In this document: positions 25,706 through 33,732 of the stretch, in pieces
Position numbering within the stretch: position 1 is the stretch's first letter
Layout of the letters: each line of letters begins with the position of its first letter
DNA from: Rhizobium sp.
Lineage (GTDB): Bacteria > Pseudomonadota > Alphaproteobacteria > Rhizobiales > Rhizobiaceae
DNA length: 64,000 nt
Assembly (NCBI GenBank): GCA_019739215.1
Contig: JAHHDR010000024.1
Coordinates: 124,001-188,000 of the forward strand
Direction of reading: 5' to 3'
Program-made: the position numbers and the translations under genes
The notes under the pieces: generated by a model
Told to the model about the DNA's origin: nothing
What the model saw: the letters and a program-made list of their open reading frames with translations, nothing else
The model's database searches: none

Positions 25706-26719
25706 TCAGTCGCCGCGGTAGACGACGTGCCTGCGGATCGGCACCAGGGTGATCCCCGTCTTCTCGGTGAAGATGCCCCAGACACCCTTGGGCGCCTTGA
25801 GCATGATGCCGATCGCCACCGCGCCCAGGATCATGAGGTATGTGGTTCCGAGGTCCGCCAGGGTCTCGCGCAGCAGGAAGAACAGGATGGTTCCGATGAT
25901 CGGGCCTTCGATCGTTCCGATGCCGCCGATCACGGCGATGAAGATCACATAGGCGGTCCAGTCGTTCACGTTGAAGGCGGCGTCCGGCGAGATGCGAAGC
26001 TTCTGGAGAAAGATGAACGCGCCGACCATGGCCGTCGCCGACGACACCGCGACATACACACCGAGCTTTGTCCGGCTTGCATGGATGCCCAGACTGTCCG
26101 AGGCGATCTCGCTGTCGCGCAGCGCGGTCAGCGCCAGTCCGGTCTTCGACCTGAGCAGAAGGACCACGAAGATCAAGGTTCCGGCTGCCAGTGCAAGTCC
26201 GCTCCAGTAGACCATCATCTCGCGCAGTTCCCGGCTGCTCGCCATCTGGGTGATGACGGATGTGGGCAGGCTGGAGCCGGAACCGCCGCCCAGCGACGTC
26301 ACCTGGGCGAAGGACAGGCGGAAGACCTCGGCGAGGACCCAGGTGCCGATGGCGAAGTAGGCGCCCTGGAGCCGGAACAGCAGCGGCGCGATCGGCACCG
26401 CAAGCGCGGCGGCAACCAGTCCGGCCACCACGATGGCGGCAATCGGATGCATGCCGAGAAACATCGCCGCGGCAAACAGCACATAGCCCCCGAGACCGAC
26501 CCACGCCTGTTGGCCGACGGAGACCAGCCCAGTGTAGCCCGCGAGCAGGTTCCAGAGGCAAGCAAGCGCCAGGAACGAGTAGATTTCGCCCAGCAGGCGC
26601 ATGTTGGCGCGTCCGGCCCACCAGGGCGCTGCGATCAACACGACGACGACGGCGGCGAAAAGCACCGTGCCGAACCGGCTGGAGGGTGTCGAGCGACGGA
26701 TTTCGAACGTCTCTGCCAT
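25706..26719 (-). CDS. LIV-type ABC transporter permease (LivM-like), second system
   Basis: 337-residue inner-membrane permease. Family marks are CLWNLLAGYTGLVSVGQQAWVG, AYFAIGTWVLAEVFRL and KTGLALTALRDSEIASDSLG. Its start ATG 26719 overlaps the LivH stop (TGATG), so both are translated together. It is homologous to the LivM at 11285-12322, and gene order around both is the same. Confidence 0.9.
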   Translation of the reverse strand: MAETFEIRRSTPSSRFGTVLFAAVVVVLIAAPWWAGRANMRLLGEIYSFLALACLWNLLAGYTGLVSVGQQAWVGLGGYVLFAAAMFLGMHPIAAIVVAGLVAAALAVPIAPLLFRLQGAYFAIGTWVLAEVFRLSFAQVTSLGGGSGSSLPTSVITQMASSRELREMMVYWSGLALAAGTLIFVVLLLRSKTGLALTALRDSEIASDSLGIHASRTKLGVYVAVSSATAMVGAFIFLQKLRISPDAAFNVNDWTAYVIFIAVIGGIGTIEGPIIGTILFFLLRETLADLGTTYLMILGAVAIGIMLKAPKGVWGIFTEKTGITLVPIRRHVVYRGD

Positions 26720-27582
26720 CAGTCCATCCTCGGAAAGAGACCGCGGGGGCGGATTGCCAGGACCGCGAAGAAAACGAGATGCCCGGCAAGAATCTGCCAT
26801 CCGGGAGAAATCTGCGCGCCGATCGCCTGGGCGACGCCGAGCACGATGCCGCCGGCCAGCGTTCCCCAGAGGTTGCCGAGGCCGCCGATGATCACGGCCT
26901 CGAAACCGAAGATCAGCCGGGTCGGACCGGACGCCGGGTCGAAGTTCGTGCGGATCGCGAGAAAGATGCCGGCAATTGCCACCACAGCCGCCGAAAGTGC
27001 CATCGCCATGCCGAAGATGTGGCCGCGGTCCAGCGCCATCACCTGCGCCATTTCGGCGTCGTCCGATGTCGCGCGGAAGGCGCGGCCGAGTTTCGTCCTG
27101 TAGAACACCCACTCCAGACCGAAGATCACGGCGATGGAGACGCCGAACATGACGAGGGGCAGCACGCCGACGCTCAGTCCCGGCATGATGCTGATGCTCG
27201 CGGTTTCGATCGGCCCCGCCGTCAGGCGCCTGCTGTCGGCTGAGAAGCCGGTCAGGAGCCCGTTCTGGATGATCACGGAAATGCCGAACGTCACCAGCAG
27301 CGGTGACAGCAGGTCCTTGCCGATCGTCGGATTGAGAAGGAAGCGCTGGAGCGTGTAGCCTATCAGCGCCATGACCGGCACGACCAGCACGGCAGAGAGA
27401 ATGGGATGCAGTCCCGTGTATCCGACGACGAGCAGCGCGACATAGGCCGCGAGCACGATGAGATCGCCATGCGCGATGTTCACGAGGCGCATGACACCGA
27501 AGATCAGCGAAAGACCGGTCGCGAACAGCGCGTATAGTCCGCCAAGCATGATGCCCTGCATGAGGGCGTTGATCCAGTCCAT
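26719..27582 (-). CDS. LIV-type ABC transporter permease (LivH-like), second system
   Basis: 287-residue permease with about eight membrane segments. It opens with the LivH signature GIMLGGLYALFATGLSLIFGVMRLVNIAHGD and contains RAFRATSDDAEMAQVMALD and FEAVIIGGLGNLWGTLAGG. It follows the LivF gene by three bases and overlaps the LivM start. Confidence 0.92.
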   Translation of the reverse strand: MDWINALMQGIMLGGLYALFATGLSLIFGVMRLVNIAHGDLIVLAAYVALLVVGYTGLHPILSAVLVVPVMALIGYTLQRFLLNPTIGKDLLSPLLVTFGISVIIQNGLLTGFSADSRRLTAGPIETASISIMPGLSVGVLPLVMFGVSIAVIFGLEWVFYRTKLGRAFRATSDDAEMAQVMALDRGHIFGMAMALSAAVVAIAGIFLAIRTNFDPASGPTRLIFGFEAVIIGGLGNLWGTLAGGIVLGVAQAIGAQISPGWQILAGHLVFFAVLAIRPRGLFPRMD

Positions 27583-27585
27583 GAC

Positions 27586-28290
27586 TCAGGTTCCGAAATA
27601 GGCGGCGGTGATTTCCGCACGGCTGAATGTCCTCGGCTCGCCCGCAAGCGAGACCTTGCCTTCCTGCATGCAGACGAAGCGGTTCGCCGTCGCGAGCGCC
27701 CGCGTGACGTCCTGCTCCACCAGGATGACGGAAACCCCTGTCTCGGTGATCCGCGGGAAAGCTGCGTAGATATCCTTGATGACAACAGGGGCAAGGCCGA
27801 GGGATATTTCGTCGAACAGGATGAGGTCGGGGTTCGCCATCAGCGCGCGACCGATCGCCACCATCTGTTGCTGGCCGCCGGAAAGCGCGGTGCCGGGGTT
27901 CTTCCGCTTCTCGCGAAGGATCGGAAAGAGCCCGTAGACGGTCTCCAGCGTCCAGGGCCCGGACTTGCCGCGTTCACCGCCAATGACGAGGTTCTCCTCC
28001 ACGCTCAGCGACCTGAAGAGGCGCCTTCCCTCGGGCACCAGGGCAATGCCCCGGCCCGCGATCATGTCGGGCCGCATGCCTCCGATGGCTTCACCCTTGA
28101 AATGCACCATGTCCGGGGAGCATGTGACAAGCCCCATGACCGATCGGAGCAACGTCGATTTGCCGGCGCCGTTGGCCCCGATGAGCGCCAGGACCTCGCC
28201 TTCATGGAGGTCGACGCTTACGCCAAACAGCGCCTGGAAATCGCCATAGCCGGCCCTGAGCGCGCGGATCGAAAGTATCGACTTACGCAT
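27586..28290 (-). CDS. LIV-type ABC transporter ATPase (LivF-like), second system
   Basis: 234-residue ATPase. ATG 28290 is chosen because GGAGACG precedes it by three bases; it overlaps the LivG stop. Walker A GANGAGKST, LALVPEGRRLFRSLSVEENL-type LivF insert, signature LSGGQQQMVAIGRAL, Walker B LILFDEISLGLAP and VILVEQDV. Partner of the LivG at 28283-29014. Confidence 0.92.
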   Translation of the reverse strand: MRKSILSIRALRAGYGDFQALFGVSVDLHEGEVLALIGANGAGKSTLLRSVMGLVTCSPDMVHFKGEAIGGMRPDMIAGRGIALVPEGRRLFRSLSVEENLVIGGERGKSGPWTLETVYGLFPILREKRKNPGTALSGGQQQMVAIGRALMANPDLILFDEISLGLAPVVIKDIYAAFPRITETGVSVILVEQDVTRALATANRFVCMQEGKVSLAGEPRTFSRAEITAAYFGT

Positions 28291-29014
28291 GAACGTCTCC
28301 ATCGATCCCCATGTAGATCTCGGCAACGTCCTTGCTAGCCATCACCGAATGGGGGTCTCCTTCCGCGATCTTCTTGCCGAAATCGATCACCGCGATCCTG
28401 TCGACGACGGCAAGCAAGGCGTGGACCACATGTTCGATCCAGATGATCGACACCCCGGCGCGCCGCACCACCTTGATCGCGTCGACCAGGTCCCTGCATT
28501 CGGGCTCGGTCAGTCCTCCCGCGATCTCGTCCAGCAACAGCAGCTTGGGAGCGCTCGCCAGCGCGCGGGCCATTTCCAGCCGCTTGCGCTCGAGCAGCGT
28601 CAGTTGGCCCGCAAGCACGTTCGCCTTCCGCTTGAGCCCGGTCAGTTCGAGCACCTCGATCGCCTTGGCTTCGCTCTCGCGCTCCGAGCGCTGGCGGCCG
28701 AAGGCCGCGCCGATGAGCACGTTCTCGTACGTGGTCATGCCCACGAAGGGATGCGGAATCTGAAACGAGCGCCCGACGCCCATGTGACATCGGGTGCGGG
28801 CGGGCAAGGTCGTGACGTCCTTGCCGTCGAAGACGATCCGGCCCGAATCCGGCAGGACGGTGCCCGCGACCAGATTGAAGATCGTCGTCTTGCCCGCTCC
28901 GTTGGGACCGATGATCCCGAGCGCCTCGCCCTCGGAGACCGACAGCGAGACAGTGTCGGTGACCTGGAGCTGTCCATACCGTTTGCTGACCGAATCGAAT
29001 TCCAGAATTGCCAC
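28283..29014 (-). CDS. LIV-type ABC transporter ATPase (LivG-like), second system
   Basis: 243-residue ATPase starting at GTG 29014 (MAILEFDSVSKRYG) with GGAGCGG upstream; no ATG fits the domain start. Walker A GPNGAGKTT, LivG insert GRSFQIPHPFVGMTTYENVLIGAAFG, signature-like QLTLLERKRLEMARAL, Walker B LLLLDEIAGGL and WIEHVV. The 3' end overlaps the LivF start by eight bases. Confidence 0.9.
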   Translation of the reverse strand: MAILEFDSVSKRYGQLQVTDTVSLSVSEGEALGIIGPNGAGKTTIFNLVAGTVLPDSGRIVFDGKDVTTLPARTRCHMGVGRSFQIPHPFVGMTTYENVLIGAAFGRQRSERESEAKAIEVLELTGLKRKANVLAGQLTLLERKRLEMARALASAPKLLLLDEIAGGLTEPECRDLVDAIKVVRRAGVSIIWIEHVVHALLAVVDRIAVIDFGKKIAEGDPHSVMASKDVAEIYMGIDGDVHA

Positions 29015-29038
29015 AGCGCCGCTCCAGTTCGAGAAGTG

Positions 29039-29063
29039 TGCCCCGCCCGAGACGGGCGGGGCA
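29039..29063 (-). other. Strong hairpin after the second LIV binding-protein gene
   Basis: Perfect 11-bp stem TGCCCCGCCCG (29039-29049) / CGGGCGGGGCA (29053-29063) with a 3-nt AGA/TCT loop. It lies between the binding-protein stop (29070, minus strand) and the LivG start, with no T-tract. Same position as the hairpin at 8893-8927. Confidence 0.65.
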
Positions 29064-29069
29064 GCGGAG

Positions 29070-30356
29070 TCAGCCGAGAAGCTGCAATTCGCCGCCGACG
29101 GGGATTTCGGGCGCCGTCCTGTTGGTGGTGATGACGAGTTCGGCCCTGTCGCCGGCCTTCTGCCACTGCCCCGCGACCAGCGGCGTCTTGGTGACATTCT
29201 TGACCGGACCCTTCGACCAGTCCACCGGACCGACGATCGTCTTCACATTCGTGGCTCTGACGGCTTCGATGATCGCAGCGCTGTCTTCGAGGTCGGCAGC
29301 GCGCCTGACCACGTCGGCGACGACTTCGAACAGCGCGTGCTTGAAGCCGATCGGCTGCGTCCAGGGCCGCGAACTCGCCGCAACATAGCCTTCCGCGAGC
29401 GCCTTGGCGCTATCGCCTGTCAGGCTCGAGGAGAATGGGTGGTTCGGAGACCACCAGATTTCGGACGAGAGACCGATACCGCGGTCGCCGAGGGATTCGA
29501 TGACCGACGGGAAAAGGAGCGCCTTGCCGATGGTCACGATCCTGGGCTTGAGGCCCTGCTGTCCGGCCTGGCTCCAGAAGGTCGCGAAGTCGGGCGGTAT
29601 CATGTTGCCCGTCACGATGTCGGCCCCGGCCGACTTGAAGGCGGATATCTGCGACGAGAAGTCGTCGGACATCGGCTGGTAGCGACCCGGATCGGTCAGT
29701 ACATAACCCGCCTCGGTGAGCGGCTTGGGGAAGCCGCGTTCCGGATCGCCCCAGGCATTGCCGTCCGCGTCGTTGGGGAAAAGGCCGCCGACCTTCTTCT
29801 GGACGTCCGGGTTGTCCCAGAGTGCCAGGAAAGCGCCGATGACGTCCTCCAGTCCCCAGAAGAAATGGTAGGTGCTTTCGAAGCCCTCGGCCGGATTGCC
29901 GTTTCGGCCGAAGAAATAGGGCTGCCACGGGCAGTCGGTTGTCACGCAGGGTGTGCCATTGGCTTCCGCCTGGTCGGCAACCGGGTTGACCGTGTCCGGT
30001 GTCGAAGCGGCGACGATGATGTCGACCTCGTCCTGGAGAATGAGGTCTGCGGCGACCTCGGCCGCGCGGTTGGGGTTGGACTGGCTGTCCTTGGAAAGGA
30101 TTTCGACGGCCCAGCTCTTGCCGTTGTTCTCGATGCCCTTGCCAAACGCCTTGGCGATGCCGTCGAGGATATAGTCGTCGGCTTCGGCAAAACCGGCAAG
30201 GGCCCCCGTGCGCGGACTGACATGGCCGACCCTGATGACCGGATTGTCCGCATAGGCGCGGGTGAAATGCAGGATCGCGGGGGCTGCGAGAACGGCCGCC
30301 GCCCCCTTTATGAACGTCCTGCGTCGTACGATGTTGGTAGAATTCTCATAGCTCAT
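29070..30356 (-). CDS. LIV-type ABC transporter substrate-binding protein, second system
   Basis: Periplasmic binding protein of 428 residues. Tat-like signal with RRRTFIKG near residues 11-18 and likely cleavage after YADA-like AYA. It is a clear paralogue of the protein at 7579-8880 (shared DSQSNPNRAAEVAADLIL, YHFFWGLED, LLFPS, SSEIWWSP). Start 30356 follows GGGAGGATGAA. It sits between the oxidoreductase genes and the LivGFHM genes of a minus-strand operon. Confidence 0.92.
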   Translation of the reverse strand: MSYENSTNIVRRRTFIKGAAAVLAAPAILHFTRAYADNPVIRVGHVSPRTGALAGFAEADDYILDGIAKAFGKGIENNGKSWAVEILSKDSQSNPNRAAEVAADLILQDEVDIIVAASTPDTVNPVADQAEANGTPCVTTDCPWQPYFFGRNGNPAEGFESTYHFFWGLEDVIGAFLALWDNPDVQKKVGGLFPNDADGNAWGDPERGFPKPLTEAGYVLTDPGRYQPMSDDFSSQISAFKSAGADIVTGNMIPPDFATFWSQAGQQGLKPRIVTIGKALLFPSVIESLGDRGIGLSSEIWWSPNHPFSSSLTGDSAKALAEGYVAASSRPWTQPIGFKHALFEVVADVVRRAADLEDSAAIIEAVRATNVKTIVGPVDWSKGPVKNVTKTPLVAGQWQKAGDRAELVITTNRTAPEIPVGGELQLLG

Positions 30357-30360
30357 TTCA

Positions 30361-30428
30361 TCCTCCCAGATAAGCTTGTGAAACCTCTAGAACGTCGTGT
30401 CATGAGTTGGACATGGTTCCTCCCAGAT
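30361..30428 (-). repeat. Duplicated ribosome-binding-site element with a 4-codon upstream ORF
   Basis: The 11-mer ATCTGGGAGGA (minus strand) occurs twice, 30361-30371 just before the binding-protein start and 30418-30428. The upstream copy precedes ATG TCC AAC TCA TGA (30414-30400), a four-residue ORF with perfect spacing. It may be a leader peptide or the scar of a small duplication. Confidence 0.4.
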
Positions 30429-30448
30429 GAAAAGGGCGAGTTGAACCT

Positions 30449-31354
30449 TCACAACCGATCGAAGTCGTTCAGATATTGGAACACGCGTGCGCGCAGCGCC
30501 GTGCTCTCTTCATCGGTCCAGGTCCGGAATCCCTCCCCGGATTTCATTCCAAGACGGCCTGACCGCACCAGTTCCTCCAGATATGGGGAAGGGCGGGGGT
30601 CTTTGTTGAGGTGCTGCAGCACCACGTTGTGGATGTCGAGCGTGAGATCGGTGCCGACCAGATCGGCGTTCTCGATCGGACCGAGCACGGCCAGCCGCCG
30701 TCCGAAGCTCGCCTTGACGACAGTGTCCACCGTGCGGGCGTCCGCGATACCCTCCGCGACGATCGCGATCGCTTCGCGCCAGAGGGCGTGCTGCAGCCTG
30801 TTTCCCACGAAGCCAGCGACGTCTTTCTTGACATGGACCGCCGTCTTGCCGACCGAAGTCAGAAGGGCGATGGCCCTCTCGATGTTTTTCGCCGTCGTTC
30901 GGCGCGTGCCGACGACCTCGACGAGCGGGACGAGAAAGGGCGGGTTCCACCAATGGGTGCCCAGGATGCGGTCCGCGGTGTCCAGGTCCACCGCTATCGC
31001 GCTGATCGGGATCACCGACGTGTTGGAAGCGAGGATGGCATCGCGTGGGGCGTGTTCGACGAGTTCTGAGAATATGGCCTGCTTGAGGTCCACTCTCTCG
31101 GGAGCCGCCTCGACGATGAAGTCTGCGCCCTCCACCGCACCCTCGATGGTCCCGAAGCCATGGACCCGGGCCTCCGCGCCGCCCGGAAGTCCGAGATCGG
31201 CGAGGTTCCTGGCGATGCGGCTTCGCACGCTGTCCAGAGTTTGCTTATTCGCATCATAGACCGCGACGTCGTGCCCGGCGACGGCAAAGACCTGCGCTAT
31301 GCCGTGTCCCATGAGGCCTGCGCCGATGACAGCGATCCGTTCCTTGCCAGACAT
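30449..31354 (-). CDS. 3-hydroxyacyl-CoA / beta-hydroxyacid dehydrogenase (carnitine-dehydrogenase-like)
   Basis: NAD-dependent dehydrogenase of 301 residues. Rossmann motif VIGAGLMGHGIAQ at residues 9-21 with an acidic end of strand 2 (VYDAN), catalytic region SNTSVIPIS ... GTHWWNPPFLVPLVEV (His in THWWNP), and the helical C-terminal domain with KDVAGFVGNRLQHALWREA. Same architecture as carnitine 3-dehydrogenase and gulonate dehydrogenase. With the BKACE at the other end of the operon it predicts oxidation of a beta-hydroxy acid to a beta-keto acid. It lies three bases from the SDR stop. Confidence 0.88.
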   Translation of the reverse strand: MSGKERIAVIGAGLMGHGIAQVFAVAGHDVAVYDANKQTLDSVRSRIARNLADLGLPGGAEARVHGFGTIEGAVEGADFIVEAAPERVDLKQAIFSELVEHAPRDAILASNTSVIPISAIAVDLDTADRILGTHWWNPPFLVPLVEVVGTRRTTAKNIERAIALLTSVGKTAVHVKKDVAGFVGNRLQHALWREAIAIVAEGIADARTVDTVVKASFGRRLAVLGPIENADLVGTDLTLDIHNVVLQHLNKDPRPSPYLEELVRSGRLGMKSGEGFRTWTDEESTALRARVFQYLNDFDRL

Positions 31355-31357
31355 CTC

Positions 31358-32164
31358 TCAACCCGCCGTATAGCCACCGTCGGCATAGAGAATATGCCCG
31401 GTGTAGAAGTCGGAAGCCTTTGACGTGAGAAAGAGAAGCGGCCCCGCGAGGTCGTCGGGTTCTCCAAGCCGGCCCTTCGGAACCCGGGAGAGGAAGCCCT
31501 TCCGCACCTCCTGCGCCTTCTCGGTATCCTCGAACATCCACGCTGTCAGGGGTGAGCGGAAGACCGTTGGCGCAATGGCGTTGACGGTGATCCCGGTCGG
31601 ACCCCACTCGCAACCCAAAGCCCTGGTGATGCCGTCAACGGCAGACTTGGACGCGCAATATGCCGTGTAACCCGCGGGGTGGCCGAGGAGCCCTCGCGCC
31701 GACGACATGAGAACGACCTTGCCGCCATGGCCCTGCTCGAGCATGCGCTTTCCGGCCGCGCGGGCCATGAGCCATGACTGCGTGACGTTGGCGTCCATGA
31801 CGTCGAGAAAGCGTTCAGGTGCCATGTCGACGATCCTGGAGACGTCGTTCTTTCCGGAAGCCACGACCAGGATATCCACGCGGCCGAAGCGGGCGACGGT
31901 GTCTGCAACGATGGCATCGCAGGCTTCCTCGGTGCCGGGGCGGCGGTTGATCGCCAGGGTCTCGCCGCCGAGAGCGCGGCACGCGTCGTCGCTTTCGGAA
32001 AGCGCCGCGGCGTTGCCGGCGACGAGGGCGACCCTGGCTCCGGCACCCGCGAGTATTTTCGCGGCGAGCGCGCCGAATGCGCCCGATGCGCCCGTGACGA
32101 TAGCGACCTTGCCCCTGATATCGAACAGCGAGGCGGGATCTCTCAGGACGTCTTCCGTGCTCAT
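31358..32164 (-). CDS. Short-chain dehydrogenase/reductase (SDR)
   Basis: 268 residues. Cofactor motif TGASGAFG near residues 24-31 (the classical third Gly region is altered: TGASGAFG for TGASxGIG). Catalytic Ser is in LMSSARG and YCASK gives Tyr and Lys. The GNAAAL after strand 2, lacking an acidic residue, leaves cofactor preference open. Start ATG 32164 overlaps the cupin stop by four bases. Role within the second LIV operon is likely oxidation or reduction of a hydroxy/keto intermediate. Confidence 0.88.
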   Translation of the reverse strand: MSTEDVLRDPASLFDIRGKVAIVTGASGAFGALAAKILAGAGARVALVAGNAAALSESDDACRALGGETLAINRRPGTEEACDAIVADTVARFGRVDILVVASGKNDVSRIVDMAPERFLDVMDANVTQSWLMARAAGKRMLEQGHGGKVVLMSSARGLLGHPAGYTAYCASKSAVDGITRALGCEWGPTGITVNAIAPTVFRSPLTAWMFEDTEKAQEVRKGFLSRVPKGRLGEPDDLAGPLLFLTSKASDFYTGHILYADGGYTAG

Positions 32165-32511
32165 GGGTTTGCTCCGGGCGGATAGGGTATGACGACGAGC
32201 ATCTTGCAGACGGCGTTCGTCCGATTGACGATCTCGCGGATTTCGCCCGGCGGGATGGTGCAACTGTCGAGCGGCTTGAGAACGGTTTCGTGTCCGTCGA
32301 CGATGACGGTCATTTCGCCGTCGAGAACGACGTAGACCTTCTCGAACGGCGTCGAATCCGGCCCGGCTCCACCACCCGGGAGAAACTGGGACAGCCCCAC
32401 CCACTGGTTCCTGGGGCCGCCTTCTTCGAAGCCTTGAAGGCGCAGGCCGACGACGCCCCTGTGGTTGGGGGCCTCATACGGCCTTGCTTCGCTGAAGCGC
32501 TTGATATGCAT
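32161..32511 (-). CDS. Small cupin-domain protein lacking the usual metal ligands
   Basis: 116-residue single cupin. The barrel pattern is clear (QFLPGGGAGPDSTPFEKVYVVLDGEMTVIVDG ... SCTIPPGEIREIVNRTN), but the HxH pair of motif 1 and the His of motif 2 are absent, leaving only a Glu. It is therefore probably not a dioxygenase of the standard metal type and could be an isomerase or ligand-binding protein. ATG 32511 follows GGAGGAGAC. Its stop overlaps the SDR start. Confidence 0.8.
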   Translation of the reverse strand: MHIKRFSEARPYEAPNHRGVVGLRLQGFEEGGPRNQWVGLSQFLPGGGAGPDSTPFEKVYVVLDGEMTVIVDGHETVLKPLDSCTIPPGEIREIVNRTNAVCKMLVVIPYPPGANP

Positions 32512-32614
32512 GTCTCCTCCGGTCCGTTCATCCCGGCGCGCCCGTCGGCCGGGGCATGCCGGAAGCTCCTCTCTCCCGGCACGCGGTGTGTGCGATCGCT
32601 CCGGATCGGGGCGA

Positions 32615-33454
32615 TCAGAAGGTTTCACCCTTTTCGATACGGTAGTTCTGGCCCTTGTCGAGCATGGCCACGAGACGGATGATGCAGCCGTCGCCGCGGT
32701 CCCAGTTGATCGGGAAGAAGGCGAATGTGCAGCGCTTGCCCGTCACCGCGTCGAGGTCGCCGCCGACGTTTTCGATGCCGAGAATGCCGGCCTTGAAGAT
32801 CTTCTGGTGCACGGGTTCCCATTCCGGGAAATCGTCCTTCCAGTCGCGGCCGCCGGACCATTCCCTGTATTCGTCGGCGAGATGCGGCAGCAATGGGCCG
32901 TTGCGCTGGGGGCCGATCGCAGTCGCGAGCGGATGGTCGTTGGCCTGGGTGTCATGGCCCACGACCTTCACGCCCTTCTCGATCATCCAGTCGGCGGCCG
33001 AGGGCACGAAGCCCGGGCAATAGGCGAAATAGTCGCCATCCTCGTAGACCTTGTGCCAGCCGGTGTTGATGATCAGCACGTCGCCCTTGCGGATCGCGTG
33101 GCCGCATGCCTTTTCGAGATCGTCATAGGTGATCGGCTCCCACTTCTTCTTGGGAATGGACACCACGATACCCGAGCCGAAGAAATGCGGCAGCGGCACT
33201 TCGTCGATGAACGGCGTGCCCTGCACGACATGCGCCGGAGCATCGATATGCGTCGTCACATGCATCGTGGTGGTGATGGTCTGGCTGAGCACGCCGGACT
33301 TTGCCATGTAGTGCATGCGCTCGATGCGTACATCGCGGAAATAGGGCCAGTTCGGGCACTGGTAACCAAAGCGGTGCGAGAGATTGTAGAACTCGATACC
33401 CATGGGATTGGCGAGATTGTCTTGGAATTCAATCCCCCGGACAGTGATAGACAT
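32615..33454 (-). CDS. Cyclase-family metal hydrolase (kynurenine formamidase / isatin hydrolase-like)
   Basis: 279-residue hydrolase. The family metal site HVTTHIDAPAH (pattern HxxTHxDxPxH) is complete near residues 64-74, and a second conserved region is GHDTQANDHPLATAIG. Members hydrolyse N-formylkynurenine, isatin or other amides and lactones. ATG 33454 has GGAGGAAACGC upstream. It is the first gene of the minus-strand operon that ends with BKACE and IclR, so it likely opens a ring or amide at the start of the pathway. Confidence 0.88.
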   Translation of the reverse strand: MSITVRGIEFQDNLANPMGIEFYNLSHRFGYQCPNWPYFRDVRIERMHYMAKSGVLSQTITTTMHVTTHIDAPAHVVQGTPFIDEVPLPHFFGSGIVVSIPKKKWEPITYDDLEKACGHAIRKGDVLIINTGWHKVYEDGDYFAYCPGFVPSAADWMIEKGVKVVGHDTQANDHPLATAIGPQRNGPLLPHLADEYREWSGGRDWKDDFPEWEPVHQKIFKAGILGIENVGGDLDAVTGKRCTFAFFPINWDRGDGCIIRLVAMLDKGQNYRIEKGETF

Positions 33455-33539
33455 GCGTTTCCTCCTTCGCGACAGCACCGTGCGCCGCGTCCCAAAGCCC
33501 TGAAATGAGTGATGGCCTTCCCGAGCGATCTGCAAATTA

Positions 33540-33568
33540 TCAATACACCTGCACCGTATCGCAGTCAA
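33540..33568 (-). promoter_or_regulatory. Candidate promoter of the cyclase-LIV-BKACE operon
   Basis: On the minus strand TTGACT (33568-33563), 17-bp spacer, then TATTGATAAT starting at 33545. The -35 is good (5 of 6), the -10 weaker. CAAC-N7-GTTG and TGCAC-N12-GTGCA inverted repeats just upstream (about 33567-33621) are possible IclR sites. Confidence 0.4.
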
Positions 33569-33732
33569 CATGTACCGTTGAATGATATAGATGCACCGCA
33601 CAACGGGCGTGCAATGGCGCAATTGACCGCGGCCTCAACCGGCTGAGACCCCCGATCGCTCCCAAAAGTTTCGTGGAATCCGTCGGACGCAAAATGTCGA
33701 ACATCGCGAATGAAGAAGACAGTCGATGCTAT

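Noticed and set aside
25152..26789. A 545-codon minus-strand frame across the LivM/BKACE region.
   Set aside because: Arg/Gly/His-rich composition typical of a shadow frame in GC-rich DNA; it is out of frame with recognised LivM and BKACE proteins.
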